Source of the DNA: Diaporthe sp. PMI_573
Taxonomy: Eukaryota; Ascomycota; Sordariomycetes; Diaporthales; Diaporthaceae
Direction: 5' to 3'
Assembly: GCA_021399435.1 (NCBI GenBank)
Contig: JAJTUP010000008.1
Coordinates: forward strand, 62,001-126,000
Length of the DNA stretch: 64,000 nt
Shown here: in pieces, positions 53,518 through 64,000 of the stretch
Numbering within the stretch: position 1 is the first letter of the stretch
Layout: every line of letters starts with the position of its first letter
Made by a program: the position numbers and the translations under genes
The notes under the pieces: generated by a model
What the model was told of the DNA's origin: nothing
The model's input: the letters and a program-made list of their open reading frames with translations, nothing else
Databases searched by the model: none

Positions 53518-54016
53518 AAACGCTCGTGTAGGCGCTGCACGTAGGGAGTTGCCCTAGACTTGGCACTTTTTCGGCTAAGTGCCTATGTGGCGTGCGCGCC
53601 GGCAGATGAGTTTGGTGGCCGTGAGTCGATTTTTTGGGCTATTGTAAGACCCTAACTTCGAACCTCTGCATTCCCCTTATTTCTTACCCAAAAAGCATGT
53701 AACCTAGTTTATTAGATAGCCTGATTTCTGAAGTTTATCTGTATTTAGTTTGGTTACTGTCAGGGTTAGGGTTGGCTGGCTATTTAAAGCCAAAGATAGT
53801 GGGTCCGAGGGCCGAATTTTCCGGCCTCCCTATCTGCGCACCAGAGCCAACCGCAGCGTGCCCAGGGTTGAGACGATGTCGGAGGGACTGTGAGGAGGGC
53901 TGACAGAAGCCCACTCGAATTCAATACAAAGTTGTCCGAACCACTCTCAAGCGTCCCAACAAGACCTCAGTGCACCCTACTGCTACCTGACTCCCATTCG
54001 ATCCACCAACCTTCAG
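53518..54016 (+). repeat. R-family repeat, copy 5 (left half of a small foldback)
   Basis: TGTTAAACGG to CCTTCAG with all landmarks; faces copy 6 across 92 bp of unrelated TA-rich sequence. Confidence 0.8.
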
Positions 54017-54108
54017 AACTATATTAAGTACCAACCTATAAATATATTTATCTTTCTAGATAATACTAATTTTTTCAATTATTAATAAGCCTACGGCTCT
54101 AATTACTT

Positions 54109-54701
54109 TGAAGGTTTGTGCCTTCAGCAGTCTGTATTCGGCAGGGTCGTAGTAAGGTGCACTGAGGCGAGTTGGGACAATTGAGAATGGTTCGGACAAC
54201 TTTGCATTGAATTTGAGTGGGCTTCTGTCAGCCCTCCTCACAGTCCCTCCGACATCGTCTCAACCCTGGGCACGCTGCGGTTGGCTCTGGTGCAGGAATG
54301 GAGGGGTCGGAAAATTCGGCCCTCAGACCCACCATCTTTAGCTTTAAATAGCCAGCCAACCCTAACCCTGACAGTAACCAAACTAAATACAGATAAACTT
54401 CAGAAATCAGGCTATCTAATAAACTAGGTTACATGTTTTTTGGGTAAGAAATAAGGGGAATGCAGAGGTTCGAAGTTAGGGTCTTAAAACAGCCCAAAAA
54501 ATCGACTCACGGCCACCAAACTCATCTGCCAGCGCGCACGCCACTAGTCCAAAGTCTAGGGTAACTCCTTACATGAAGTCTAGGGTAACTCCTTACATGA
54601 AGTCTAGGGTAACTCCTTACATGAAGTCTAGGGTAACTCCTTACATGAAGTCTAGGGTAACTCCCTACGTGCAGCGCCTATACGAGCGTTTCCGTTTAAC
54701 A
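54109..54701 (-). repeat. R-family repeat, copy 6 (right half of a small foldback) with 24-bp array
   Basis: Inverted relative to copy 5; ends CCGTTTAACA at 54701. It is longer than the others because the AGTCTAGGGTAACTCC block is amplified (units start at 54553, 54577, 54601, 54625, 54649). Confidence 0.8.
54553..54672. repeat. 24-bp minisatellite, about five units
   Basis: Unit AGTCTAGGGTAACTCCTTAC plus ATGA repeats at exact 24-bp steps. R copy 2 has two related units and copy 1 has one, so this is a variable-number block within the R family. Confidence 0.88.
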
Positions 54702-57400
54702 ATTACTTTATTCTGACAATATCTAGCACTGGAACATCTATAGTAGCTAGCCCTGCTAAAAATGCTACTTTTACCGAAATACCAGGCTTTCCGACTATAT
54801 CATCTAAAGGCTTAAGCCCGCCACGTCTGTCTTTACTTACTCTAAGCTCTACCTACCAGCAAGCAATTACTAATCCTTTAATTCCTCCTAATTACTAAAG
54901 AACTAAAGGGAGTATGGGAGAGACCGGTTACTAAAGAGACCTAAGCCTAAGGGCAAAGAATCTCTCAGCAAAACCTTTTCTCCTTCTACCCAGAACCCTC
55001 CTACTTAACTATAATAACTTCTTTTAGCTAAGTCTAATACTATAAGCCAATACCCGTTTGGTCCATTTCCCTATAGCTCTATAATACCGCCTTAAATAGT
55101 GCCGCTTATATTATATAACCTTAATATACTAAGATTTAATAATATAAATATTATTAAGTTAATATCTGCCTTAAAGAATACTACTTGCTAATTTTCTTAT
55201 CTAATAGACTAGATTCTTTCTTTATTAAAACAATACTATCAGCTTTAATCTAGTCTATTTAATTAAAAAGGTTACTACTAGATTAAATACTTAGGCTTTA
55301 TAAAGTTAAGAACTCTTAGCCTACTTTAAAACTAGTAATACTTCCTCTTAAGCAGATTCGGGCTTAGTAATAAAAGTAATCCTCTGCCAGAATTCCTTAG
55401 ACAACCTTAAGGAATGGAAATAGAGGATTGCTGATTACAATTAAGTACTAATTAAAGCTAGAAAGACATTTAATCAGGGAAGCAGGACCTTCTATAAGAT
55501 ACTCCTATCCTAAATTAAGAAGTAGCTTCTTTTTAGACTAGCTTCTAAGGAGAAGGTTAAAGATATACCCTGGATAGAATTTAAAGACAGGCTTCTATCT
55601 ATCCTTAATAAAGAACTAGAATACTCTAAATAGGACCATTACCTAGCTGTGAAAAGACTTCCTAATTATTTCCAAACAAACCTATAGAATTAGCAGAATT
55701 AATAGTATATAGAGAAGAAACAGAGTAATAATTTAAGATACTTAAAATCTACCAGTATATACCCAAAACCTATCGTTTAGCCTAATTAGCATAGAAATTA
55801 AAGCGACAATTCTCTTAAATAAAAGATAGACGACTTTATAAATAAATTTGCCGACTTAAAAATCAAGTAACTAAGAATGTAAGAAGAAAAGAAGATTAAC
55901 AAATAACTTAAATATTATATCAAAGCAACCTCTTATAATAGACGATAAACTAAATTTGGACTAACCGGAATAGAAACAGTAGGGTCTATTTAAAAACCTA
56001 GCAGCTAGGAAATTGTAATGACCTACTTAAGTGGCCCGCCAGGGTGCCTGGAAGTTTCCAGGCACTGCTAGATCTTTTGGGTCTCTTGGCGCAATCAGTA
56101 CTGGCGGCTGGTCGTTACAGAAATCTACTTCCCAGCCTTAAGTAACAATAATAATAATGCTTATAGCATTTCTGCTATTTAGCTTAAAAAGGATGGTTTT
56201 CCGCATATATGCTACGGCTATACAGGAGAAGACCATACGGCCTATAAGTATAATAAGATTAATAAGCTTATTACTAATGGGCTCTTTTATACAGAAAAGT
56301 ATAAGAGTTTTTTGATAATTCTCGGTATTATTATAGATACTTGAAACAAGTATTCTAAATTTCTAGATCCTATTAGTATTTAACTCTATTATAATTAAAA
56401 AAGAATTGGGATTAAGAAGTATATTAGAGGCCGACTAGAGCTTTTATTACAGAAAAGCAAAACTAACTTACTACATATTCTTTAATACTAAAAACTTGTT
56501 AAGGTAAACCTATTATTTAGAGGTAACCCGGCCTTAAGAGAAATTAAACTAGTCTAAAATTCTAATCTGCCCGGAAAACTACCGATAATTAGATCTATAT
56601 TGATAATCTTAGACCCATCTCTCTATACTATTACTATAAATAAAGAATAGATTTATTTAAAAGATCTACAAACCTTTATTAATACCGTAAAGAAGAAATA
56701 AATAATAAAAAATACTTTAAATTAAGGCAATAAGGTAATATATAAAGCCATACCGAATACCCCTTATCCTAAAATATATATCTACTTTAAAAACAATTTA
56801 CTAAGCTTAAGTGGTTTAAGTTAAAAGAAACTAGATAACTTAGGAAACCTAGTAGCTAAAGAATTTACTAGGCTTATAGAACCTAAAAAAGTTAGTATAG
56901 GAATAGAAAAACTAACTCGTATTAAGCCAAAAAGATAATTAGCGAAAATCTTACCTCTAGAAGAAGTAGCGGTATAGGTAATTCTTGGCAAAACTATTAA
57001 GATACGTGCTTCTAATCTCCTAGCTCTTAAAAAGATAAATACTGCTTTAATTACGTACCTATAAGCTCTACAAGATAGAGTAAAGACTATTTTATAAGTT
57101 CCTTTTAAACCTGTCTATAAAATAAGAAGACGGAAAGATTAGTACCCAAATATTAAAATTATTAGCATTTTAATAAATAACTTATTAAAAGAACTATTCT
57201 AACCCTAATAATAATTAAATATTATGTTAGCTTTCTAGCTATATTAACTTTAGATATAATTAATTAAGGATATTATAGTTTAGCTTTCCTTACTATATAT
57301 ATAAAAAGCGACTAATATACACCTTTACCGGCTTTACTTAATATTAAGGCAGAGATAAATCTGCTTCATGAGTGTTCTTATAAGTCGATATGGATCCGCT
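54702..57400 (+). mobile_element. RIP-degraded retrotransposon gag-like region
   Basis: The plus strand has decayed gag-like coding sequence: IEFKDRLLSILNKELEYSK, YLAVKRLPNYFQTNL, and a weakened zinc knuckle GFPHICYGYTGEDHTAYKYN (expected C-x2-C-x4-H-x4-C, with Cys-to-Tyr changes typical of RIP). Downstream text (LIILDPSLYTITINKE) may be the start of a protease/pol region. No LTR pair belongs to it in view. Stops at glutamine and tryptophan positions are frequent. Confidence 0.5.
56014..56119. mobile_element. 106-bp mini-element with 10-bp terminal repeats and 5-bp TSD
   Basis: TGTAATGACC at the left and GGTCGTTACA at the right are inverted repeats with one mismatch. The direct repeat GAAAT flanks it on both sides (56009-56013 and 56120-56124). 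It is GC-richer than the RIP-degraded DNA around it. TG...CA ends and a 5-bp TSD fit a miniature solo LTR; the terminal inverted repeats also allow a MITE. Confidence 0.8.
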
Positions 57401-57889
57401 GACGTACCATATTCCTCGGCATCATAGCTCTAACCTTCCCGTTCTAGATTAACAATTGCTTGCCCCCTGACCAGCGTACAGTACCTCTTTCCGCCTTAGG
57501 AACAGTCGTCTATGTCCTCACTTGCAAGCAGGCCGGTTACCCGTCTCGTCCAACATCAGTTAACAAGTCAATTCATCAAGGTTCTTTTCCGGTTAGAGTC
57601 GCATTTTCGACAAGGCTAGCGAATTTTCAGCTACCACGATCGCTTAACAATCGCTTACAAATCAGTTGTGCCGGCCAAAAGACAGTTATAATCAATTAGT
57701 ATCGATTATACCAAGCGCTATAAAATGCACAAGGGTTCTAAATTTATCCCTAAAAATATACGTAGTCTGAAACATTTCGGGAGGAAGATTTATCCCGTTT
57801 AGTTTAGCTATACATGTAATGATCACACCAAACCTTTGTGAGGTCTAGTGGTAGAAGAAAGGGCTCCGGGTCAAAGAGAAGGATGGGAG
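57401..57889. other. Spacer between gag-like region and second hAT
   Basis: Mixed composition. The open frame at 57460-57699 has no domain. At 57815-57840 a 26-base match to the reverse complement of the L1 LTR 3' end occurs. Confidence 0.5.
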
Positions 57890-59640
57890 TGAATGACTCT
57901 ATTGGATCTGCCGTCTTTATGCAAGAAAAAAGTACCGGCTTCCTCTTAACTACAACTTTGCTTTAGATAGCACGGCAAACATCAAGAGACACCTCTTAAA
58001 GCGTCATAGTATCTATGTAAGCTTCAATTTACTATTCTTTCCTTCTATCTTAGAAGTCACTAACTTGCTGACATTGTAGGACTTATCTGGCAATAAAACA
58101 AAGTCAATCTCTACTTTAAAGAGCCTTGCAACAATATATAGCATTAATACCGAAAGTAATAATATACAGAATATCCTGTACAATATGCTCAATAAAGCCG
58201 GAAAGACCAATGTACTAGATGAGCTCCTGATCAAATAGGTTACTACCGAGAACCTTCCTTTCCGTATCGTCAAAAGCAATAGTTTCCAGAATATCGTTCT
58301 CTACCTTAGCCCTGCCTTTAAAGGCCGAATACCTTCTGCAATGGTTCTTCGGGACAGGCTTGACAACTTGTACAAATAGGCACAAGGGCCAGTTACAGAG
58401 CTTCTCAAGACAGCGCGGGGAAGAATTTACGTCACTTTTGATGGCTGGACATCTCGCAATCGTTTATCTTTGCTAGGAATTAATGTCTTCTTTATTAACG
58501 TAGATTGGAATTATCGCAAGTTACTTCTTGGGTTGCCTCCAGTCTAAGGAAAACATACTAGAGACAATCTTGCAGACAAGGTGGCAAGGATGCTTGCAGA
58601 CTTTGGGATTAACTCTTCTCGATTAGGCTACTTCGTCCTCAACAACGCCTACAATAACGATACAGCAGTAGCGGCCCTTGCTAATAAATTCGACTTTAAC
58701 CCAGAAGACCGCCGCCTTCGCTGCCTTGGCCATATCCTCAACCTGGTAGTAAATCAGTTGATCTTTGGCGCTACTGCCAATGCAATAGAGACTAAAGATG
58801 ACTCTGACTTTGATTTCAACAATGTCAGCGATAAGTTAAAGCGGTAGAGGAGGAAAGAACCCATTAGACGGCTTCACAATTTCGTCGGCGCTATTAACAA
58901 CTCCCCGCAGCTCGTTCAACTGCTCCTTAAATGGCAGAAGGAAGACATTACCTCTGGCAAACTCAGCCCCATCGACAAAACAACTAGAAAGATTAAGAAG
59001 CCCCTTATGCCTGTGGCCGATAACAAGACTCGCTAGAACTCGAGATACAGGATAATGCAACAAGCAAAGGTTCTTTATTCTTACTATTCTCGATTGGTAA
59101 TATATATCCAAGAACAATAGGAGCACGAGAAGCAGCTAAAGAAGGGCATAAAAAAGCCCATGATTCTTGACGATAAGTTAGAAGACAACAACTGGGATAT
59201 TATCAAGGCGTTTCTAAAGGTTCTCGGTGCCTTTAACGCTATCTTGACCCGCCTACAGGGCAATAGCGAGCCTGCTAGGGATGGTCACATCCGCTCCGGC
59301 GCGTTTTAGGAATACTTTCAGTCCTTTGGGTTCCTCCTTAACCATCTCGAGAAGCTGAAGATAAATACTAACCTGGTCGATAGGCTTAACTCCAAGTCAG
59401 TCACTATGGTACAGAGCCATATTAACTTGGCTTGGGAAAAGCTTGACAGCTATTACCAAAAGCTGTGCCCGCCTGTGTATGCCTCTGCTATTGTTCTACA
59501 CCCTTGTTATGGCTAGACGGCACTGGCAAAGTATTTTAAAGGCAATCCTAATGCAAAGGAGTGGCTTTCAGAATATAAGCATTCCGTGAAACGTATAATC
59601 TTTTCAACGACTTCGTTACCATCCCTCTAGCTCTGGTGAT
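57890..59640 (+). pseudogene. Second hAT transposase, degraded (BED finger to C-terminal region)
   Basis: Starts with a BED-type finger remnant (RLPLNYNFALDSTANIKRHL, LKRH), in which one finger Cys reads Tyr. The hAT core follows: VTFDGWTSRNRLSLLGINVF (the DxWTS motif), ADKVARMLADFGINSSRLGY, FNPEDRRLRCLGHILNLVVN (the CxxH-containing 'RCxxHxLNL' motif). Towards the end come HINLAWEKLDSYYQKLCPPV and IVLHPCYG-stop-TALAKYFKG, a hAT pre-dimerisation segment. Several TAG codons replace TGG and CAG. It is a different lineage from the hAT at 11484 (BED finger, Tam3/restless-like style). Terminal repeats were not identified. Confidence 0.8.
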
Positions 59641-60620
59641 GACGATTTCTGTAGCAAGATTGTGTCATATAGGAGGCTTTCGTGAGTCTTTAGTGTTCTA
59701 AGAACGACGATTCCCTAGGCCGACTAAAGGGCATTCCAGAGGCAACTCTACCGGTACGGTCCGTTGGCAGGCATAAGTGTAAATCTGATTGAACAAGGCA
59801 GAATCAGAATGCTCGATTTGGTAGCTAAAAGATACAGAAATCGAGCCGGCGGCTCTTGCAGAGACGGTCATTGGGACGGTCAGCCATCTTCAGCCGATGC
59901 CTAAATAATATTTAGGGTGGCAGAAGGATTAACTAAACCGTTTTTCGAACTGGCTAAGTCTCGAGAGATCACAGACAGCTGTCGAGAGCCCCGAGGAAAG
60001 AACTCAAATCAGAGGTGACAGCATAGCCCCGTATTTGCTGGTCATTTTCCGACCAGCAAATGTAGGTCCTTGATTGATGATAGCTCGCCTTCCTGTAATG
60101 TTATGTGCCAGGCCGGGTAAGCACGCTTCAACCGCCGAGGATAGTGTACATAACGGTCCGAGCGACCCATTGGGAGCAAACGCAGAGAACAGATACAACA
60201 GACCGTTGCCCCAAAAGGCACAGCACAAGTTGATTGACCGTCGAATCAACTTGCCAGTTCCCACCTACATCTCCACTTGCATGCGAGGGTAACCGGCACG
60301 ACGGCCAAGGCTGCTGAGGCCCTGCATTAAGTGTGAGAAGTACCAGTCAGGCCTAGACTAAGTAGTGATCAAAATATAGTCGCACTGGCTTTGTGGGTCT
60401 CGGGCTTTTTGTTCTGCTATAATCCTGCATGTACAGATGAGTACTTAGAGTGGGTCAACAGTAACTTGCAATTTATATATATTATCATGACTCACTTTGT
60501 ACCTTAAGGTCCTAACAGTGCTCAGAATTAAAACAACTATTATTTAGAGAGGAAGTTACTTTTGCTCATAACTATACAACCACTTGGAATGTCTACGAAT
60601 ACTGTTGCATTATGGTGCCA
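59641..60620. other. Unassigned; one strong hairpin
   Basis: No gene recognised. An 11-bp perfect stem with a 7-base loop (ATTTGCTGGTC / GACCAGCAAAT) lies at 60033-60061. Confidence 0.4.
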
Positions 60621-60629
60621 GTCCTTTCA

Positions 60630-60740
60630 TTCCGGGCGAGTTCGGGAAGTCGGCCCTGGACTCTGCACAGGAACGCGGAGATTCAGAAGTGGTCCAGCTG
60701 ATGTTGCGCGCCTGGTCTAGAGTGGCCTGGCCCACTGCCT
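60630..60740 (+). pseudogene. Terminal ankyrin-repeat fragment
   Basis: The plus frame reads GEFGKSALDSAQERGDSEVV, QLMLRAW before a TAA: the end of one ankyrin repeat of the fungal type ('yGsALxxAxxxGxxxVVqlLLxxG'). Nothing else of the protein is preserved upstream. Confidence 0.5.
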
Positions 60741-60837
60741 CCTCGGCCGGGTAAAGCACCCGAAGGAGGAACAACAGAGGCCCAGGGCGCTGGGACGATG
60801 GATCTCGAATTCATAGATACGGTTCCTTGACCTGGAG

Positions 60838-61134
60838 GTGCGGATCCGCAGCAGCCTACGCCGGAACAATGCTGGAAATATAATAGATAGCCTCCAACCA
60901 TCCCTAAAAAGGCGTATTGTACGTCCTCTCACCACGAAAATGTGCATCATCGAGTCATTCAAATACTTGTGCGGCTGTGTCCAACCAAACCTCATGACTT
61001 GTGGGCGGCTGTGCACACTGGATCAGATTTATCGGCCCTTTGTCGAGCCTGATCTGCTTCCAGTGGTGTGTGCTGTGTGCGCGATCGACGATTCCAGGTA
61101 CATATATCTTCCAAAATCTTGTGACGGCCGCTAA
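60838..61134 (+). CDS. Small cysteine-rich hypothetical ORF
   Basis: The 98-codon frame opens without a usable ATG at its 5' end; the internal ATG at 60940 gives MCIIESFKYLCGCVQPNLMT, CGRLCTLDQ, then VCAVCAID. The pattern (M-C-x-x...C-G-C...C-x3-C) resembles a group of small fungal proteins of unknown function, but similarity is by eye only. A donor-like GTACAT at 61097 could extend it by splicing. Low certainty that it is a gene. Confidence 0.35.
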   Translation: MRIRSSLRRNNAGNIIDSLQPSLKRRIVRPLTTKMCIIESFKYLCGCVQPNLMTCGRLCTLDQIYRPFVEPDLLPVVCAVCAIDDSRYIYLPKSCDGR

Positions 61135-61139
61135 CTGTC

Positions 61140-61963
61140 GTAAGTACTATTGAGTCGACCCGGGGTAGTGCTACCAATTGGCTACACAGGGTGGCGAGAA
61201 AATACCTCTTCCGGCGTCGAATATGGCGGGAGCACTCCGTACGCGTGAAGTAGTTGTGGAACACCAGGAACAGAGAATACAAATGCTTTGACTTGAAAAT
61301 GCCAGGGGAACAAATGCTGCCGAAGGTGTCTCAATGTATTTCGACGTCCAACTTAGTCGGTGGGTTCATTGCAACATAGATCCCTGAAATCGGTTGGTGT
61401 GCAGGTTTAATACGGGGATGTAGATCCTGCTGGGCTGATGTGCTGCTGCCTGGGAAGGCTGTGATAGATGAGGCGGAATGGTCTATATTAGTTTGGTTGC
61501 ATTGGCGTCTAATACTGCTTGCCGCGCTGGAGGTGGTGGTGGAATGTATATTTCGTTCGCTAATATGTGTACGGTACAAGGGGTAAGCGCAATGCAACCT
61601 CCGTTAAGGTTGCATTGTGATTTCGGAACAGGACAGGTACATATCTTGCCACAACACTAACGTAGGGTTCTGTGTAACACGCTTGTCCTGATTTTGGTAA
61701 CATCACAACAACATCGCCCTAGAAAGTCCTGACGACAACCAACGGTTCATAGGGTTCAGGTACCGATGCTGTAAGTATAGTACATAACGGCTGAGCATGG
61801 TGCTTTGAAAGTGGAGTGGGCGTGTGCTTCACTCGTAAAGGCCGCATTTGACCTTGTCGACTCCTGTCGGGGGCATCCCAGAGGGATTTGACTGCCCGAA
61901 TATGCAATGCAACACATCATGTTGAGAGGAGGATGTGTGACCGCTGCTGCTGAACGGTAACAT
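61140..61963. other. Intergenic, nothing recognised
   Basis: Short frames without domains; a direct repeat of a GTTGCATTG-like word near 61496 and 61606 only. Confidence 0.4.
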
Positions 61964-63160
61964 AGATCCCGCGTGTTACTGGTTTACCTGATCCCACTCT
62001 CCTTTTTCCAACACTTTTCGCGCACGTCGTTCTCACATCTCCGATTCAAATCTCGTCACAGCTCAACCATCACACCAGCCGCGTATACTGCATTGCAGTC
62101 CCGCAGTATATGCTCCTCTGCTGTGCCCCATTGCTATGCTACAGAACAGATTCCCGGGTTACGACTCTTGGATCTTCTGGGCCTTGGGGAGCAAGAGGTC
62201 GGACTTCTTGTGCGCGGCAGAGGCTGGGCTGATGATGCAACATCTGCTACTTTCCTTCCAACCCTTCGTTACGATTGACAGGACGGGGGAAATCGCGGGT
62301 GCGGAGTGAAGGCTGCTCCTAATCCCTTCCCCTTTTTGTTCTCATCTCGATCTAAATACCTAAGCCTGGGCGGGTGGGCTGATCCTGCGTGTTCGCAAGA
62401 GCTATGGCTTCCTCCGTCCTTGTTCTCGACATATGTGCCGCCCGGTAATCTGCTCCCCCCACCAAACCTATCGTCAACAGCGCGCGGCGATGAGCTGCCT
62501 CCATACTCAAATCTCGCGTCAAGTCCCCCGCCGCCACCACTCTCACCCCCGCCCATTGCCAACAAGAAGCGCAGGCAAGCACGCACGCCCTCGCTATCGC
62601 CATCAAGTTCTACCCCAAACTACCGCACATGGAAACATCTCGACCTGGCCTGTGGAGAGCGTGAGAAGATAATGTATAAACTGCTACGGCGTATGGCCAA
62701 GAAGGAGAAGAGCATAACAGACTTGATGAATAATATGGAAGCAAAAGAGGCGGTCGTAGATAAAAAGATCACCAGCCTAACATTACTGCTAGCACAGGTG
62801 CAGGAAAAGGAGGCAGCTTTGCGTGAGGCTGGTGGTATGCAGTCGGTGGACCAAGGACGGGGGCGTGTGCAAGAGCATGGGGCCTCCGAGGATGCTTCAA
62901 CTGCACCCCCCACTCCCTCTGGAGGCCTGGTTTCGACTGCGTCTGTGTCTTCAAATATCTCGGACCGCGTTCAGACCCATGTGGCCGCACAGATTGATCG
63001 GCTACGCGAGGAGATCGCCTGCGAGTACGCTACTAGCGATGAAGTCGATCTTTTGTTGAGCGGGTACGTGGATGATGATCAAATGTTTGAAGCGATTCGC
63101 GATGCTGTCGACGAGGCGATGGCAGGGATAAGGGCGCGGATGATGGAGGCTTTGGAATAG
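61964..63160 (+). pseudogene. Proline-rich/coiled-coil hypothetical protein, frame broken by one TGA
   Basis: A single reading frame runs from a TAA just before 61964 to the TAG at 63160 and is interrupted only by TGA at 62276-62278. Before the stop: YATEQIPGLRLLDLLGLGEQ, EVGLLVRGRGWADD. After it: PPPPPLSPPPIANKKRRQAR (proline-rich with a basic patch), then LDLACGEREKIMYKLLRRMA, KKEKSITDLMNNMEAKEAVV, a coiled coil, and an acidic C-terminus YVDDDQMFEAIRDAVDEAMA. No ATG opens the frame, so either an upstream exon exists and the TGA lies in a small intron, or the gene is dead. I do not recognise the family. Confidence 0.55.
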
Positions 63161-63611
63161 AGATGATAATCATATCTCATCTCGATACTGTGGCAATGAA
63201 TGGGGGTTGCCTAGTGGAAAAGGGCGCCTCATATATATCCAAGGGTGCCTTGACCCCTTCCGCAGTCCTGCCCACCTTGAACAAATGACACATTGATAAT
63301 AAAGTCTCCTAGAAGTGAATCGAACGCCCGCATGGCCATCCTTATCCCCTTGGGCATCTTCACACGGCTTCGAGCTTATCCGCGTTCTGGTCGCCGAGAA
63401 CGTGTATTTGCCGTGCCACAGTGGTTGTCGATGAGGGTAGGACAGGCTCTCCATTGTCGCGTCGCTCATCATAGTTGATGGAGCGGAAGATGTGCAACGG
63501 GTCCACTTGTACGAGACCGGCACCATATGCGGGACCAGCTCGAGAAGGAGCAAATAACCAGGACACACAAGAAGAAGAATCAAGAAGAAGGCCAACGAGA
63601 AGGTCATGGTG
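63161..63611. other. Unassigned, overlapping weak frames
   Basis: Minus-strand frames at 63170-63616 and 63360-63758 overlap; the latter contains PAYGAGLVQVDPLHIF, which superficially recalls the end of a subtilase domain but lacks every other subtilase feature. Confidence 0.3.
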
Positions 63612-64000
63612 AACAAGACTAGTAACTCTAATCAACCTGTTGGTGATCATCCCCTCGAACTCAAACTCGAACTCGAACATCTTGACCTCCTTCACCAGCT
63701 TGGTGAGTATCGACTCGATAAAGACCATGCTTGGGCTCGGGAGCGTTATCAACTGCACGTTTCTATACCAAGATCAGGTCGGCGGACTATATCGTCATCG
63801 ACGTCCCCAAGTCAACGACGCCGACATCCACGAGATGAAAAAGCCCGACGTAGTTGTGGCCGAGATGCTCGTGGACGGGTCTACGGTGAATGGGGACCTT
63901 GGCTATCAACGGGACCAGGTTGGTGATGATGGAAAGTCGAATCTGATTTGCAGGAAGAGGCGGACGACGCTCCCAACGCCTATCGAGTTGGCGGTGGCGA
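63612..64000 (+). CDS. Partial open frame running off the right edge
   Basis: From just after a TGA at about 63609 the plus frame stays open to the end of the window (about 129 codons). A possible ATG at 63727 gives MLGLGSVINCTFLYQDQVGG, then VNDADIHEMKKPDVVVAEML and VDGSTVNGDLG. No family is recognised. It is listed because an open frame of this length at the edge may be the start of a gene. Confidence 0.35.

Noticed and set aside
63360..63758. Subtilase-like fragment (GAGLVQVD)
   Set aside because: No catalytic Asp, His or Ser motif and no flanking subtilase sequence; similarity is too short.
1..64000. tRNA, rRNA or CRISPR features
   Set aside because: No cloverleaf-forming tRNA, rRNA core motif or spaced-repeat array was noticed; a CRISPR would not be expected in a fungal genome.

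Overview
The window looks like an accessory, repeat-rich segment from a filamentous ascomycete (Pezizomycotina). The evidence is genes with 48-86 nt introns, a Zn2Cys6 regulator, a fungal-type acetamidase, fungal STAND/NLR and WD40 relics, a Tad-like RNase H fragment and hAT elements. Every duplicated stretch is AT-rich and carries the signature of repeat-induced point mutation (RIP): glutamine codons CAA/CAG read as TAA/TAG and tryptophan TGG as TAG. The species cannot be named from sequence alone.

Layout. 1-10 kb: an intact NmrA-like gene, a RIP-marked WD40 relic, a truncated short-chain dehydrogenase (SDR) and an intact SDR. 10.6-22.2 kb: a very large inverted repeat (two 3,086-bp arms). 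Each arm carries decayed phosphomannose isomerase and 3-dehydroshikimate dehydratase-like genes, and the 2.2-kb loop holds a 6-phosphogluconate dehydrogenase (6PGDH) that escaped RIP but is frameshifted. One arm is split by a 3,182-bp hAT transposon with a perfect 8-bp target duplication. 22.2-29.9 kb: a solo LTR-like repeat, an intact five-exon acetamidase, an alcohol dehydrogenase fragment, a Zn2Cys6 factor and an RNase H fragment. 30.0-35.8 kb: ~520-bp repeats, two of them in inverted orientation around a RIP-destroyed NB-ARC/TPR gene. 36.7-43.7 kb: a graveyard with a DUF4238-like gene, a J-domain gene, fragments of regulators and a NACHT-WD40 relic.

44.1-50.0 kb is the main functional island: acyl-CoA thioesterase, bZIP factor with an AT-hook, metallo-beta-lactamase-fold hydrolase and NmrA/isoflavone-reductase-like protein. 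The last two share a divergent promoter that contains a 46-bp tandem duplication. 50.7-59.7 kb is again RIP-degraded repeat (more 520-bp repeats, a second solo LTR, a gag-like region, a 106-bp mini-element, a second hAT). The last 4 kb holds an ankyrin fragment, a cysteine-rich small ORF, a long proline-rich/coiled-coil frame with one stop, and an unfinished open frame at the edge.

Intact single-copy enzymes and regulators sit as GC-richer islands between dead repeats. The decayed duplicated genes (phosphomannose isomerase, dehydroshikimate dehydratase, NLR, J-domain) are host genes, not transposon genes, which suggests segmental duplication or gene capture followed by RIP. All splice sites given were read by eye; for the multi-exon genes called intact, the exon lengths sum to an exact multiple of three.
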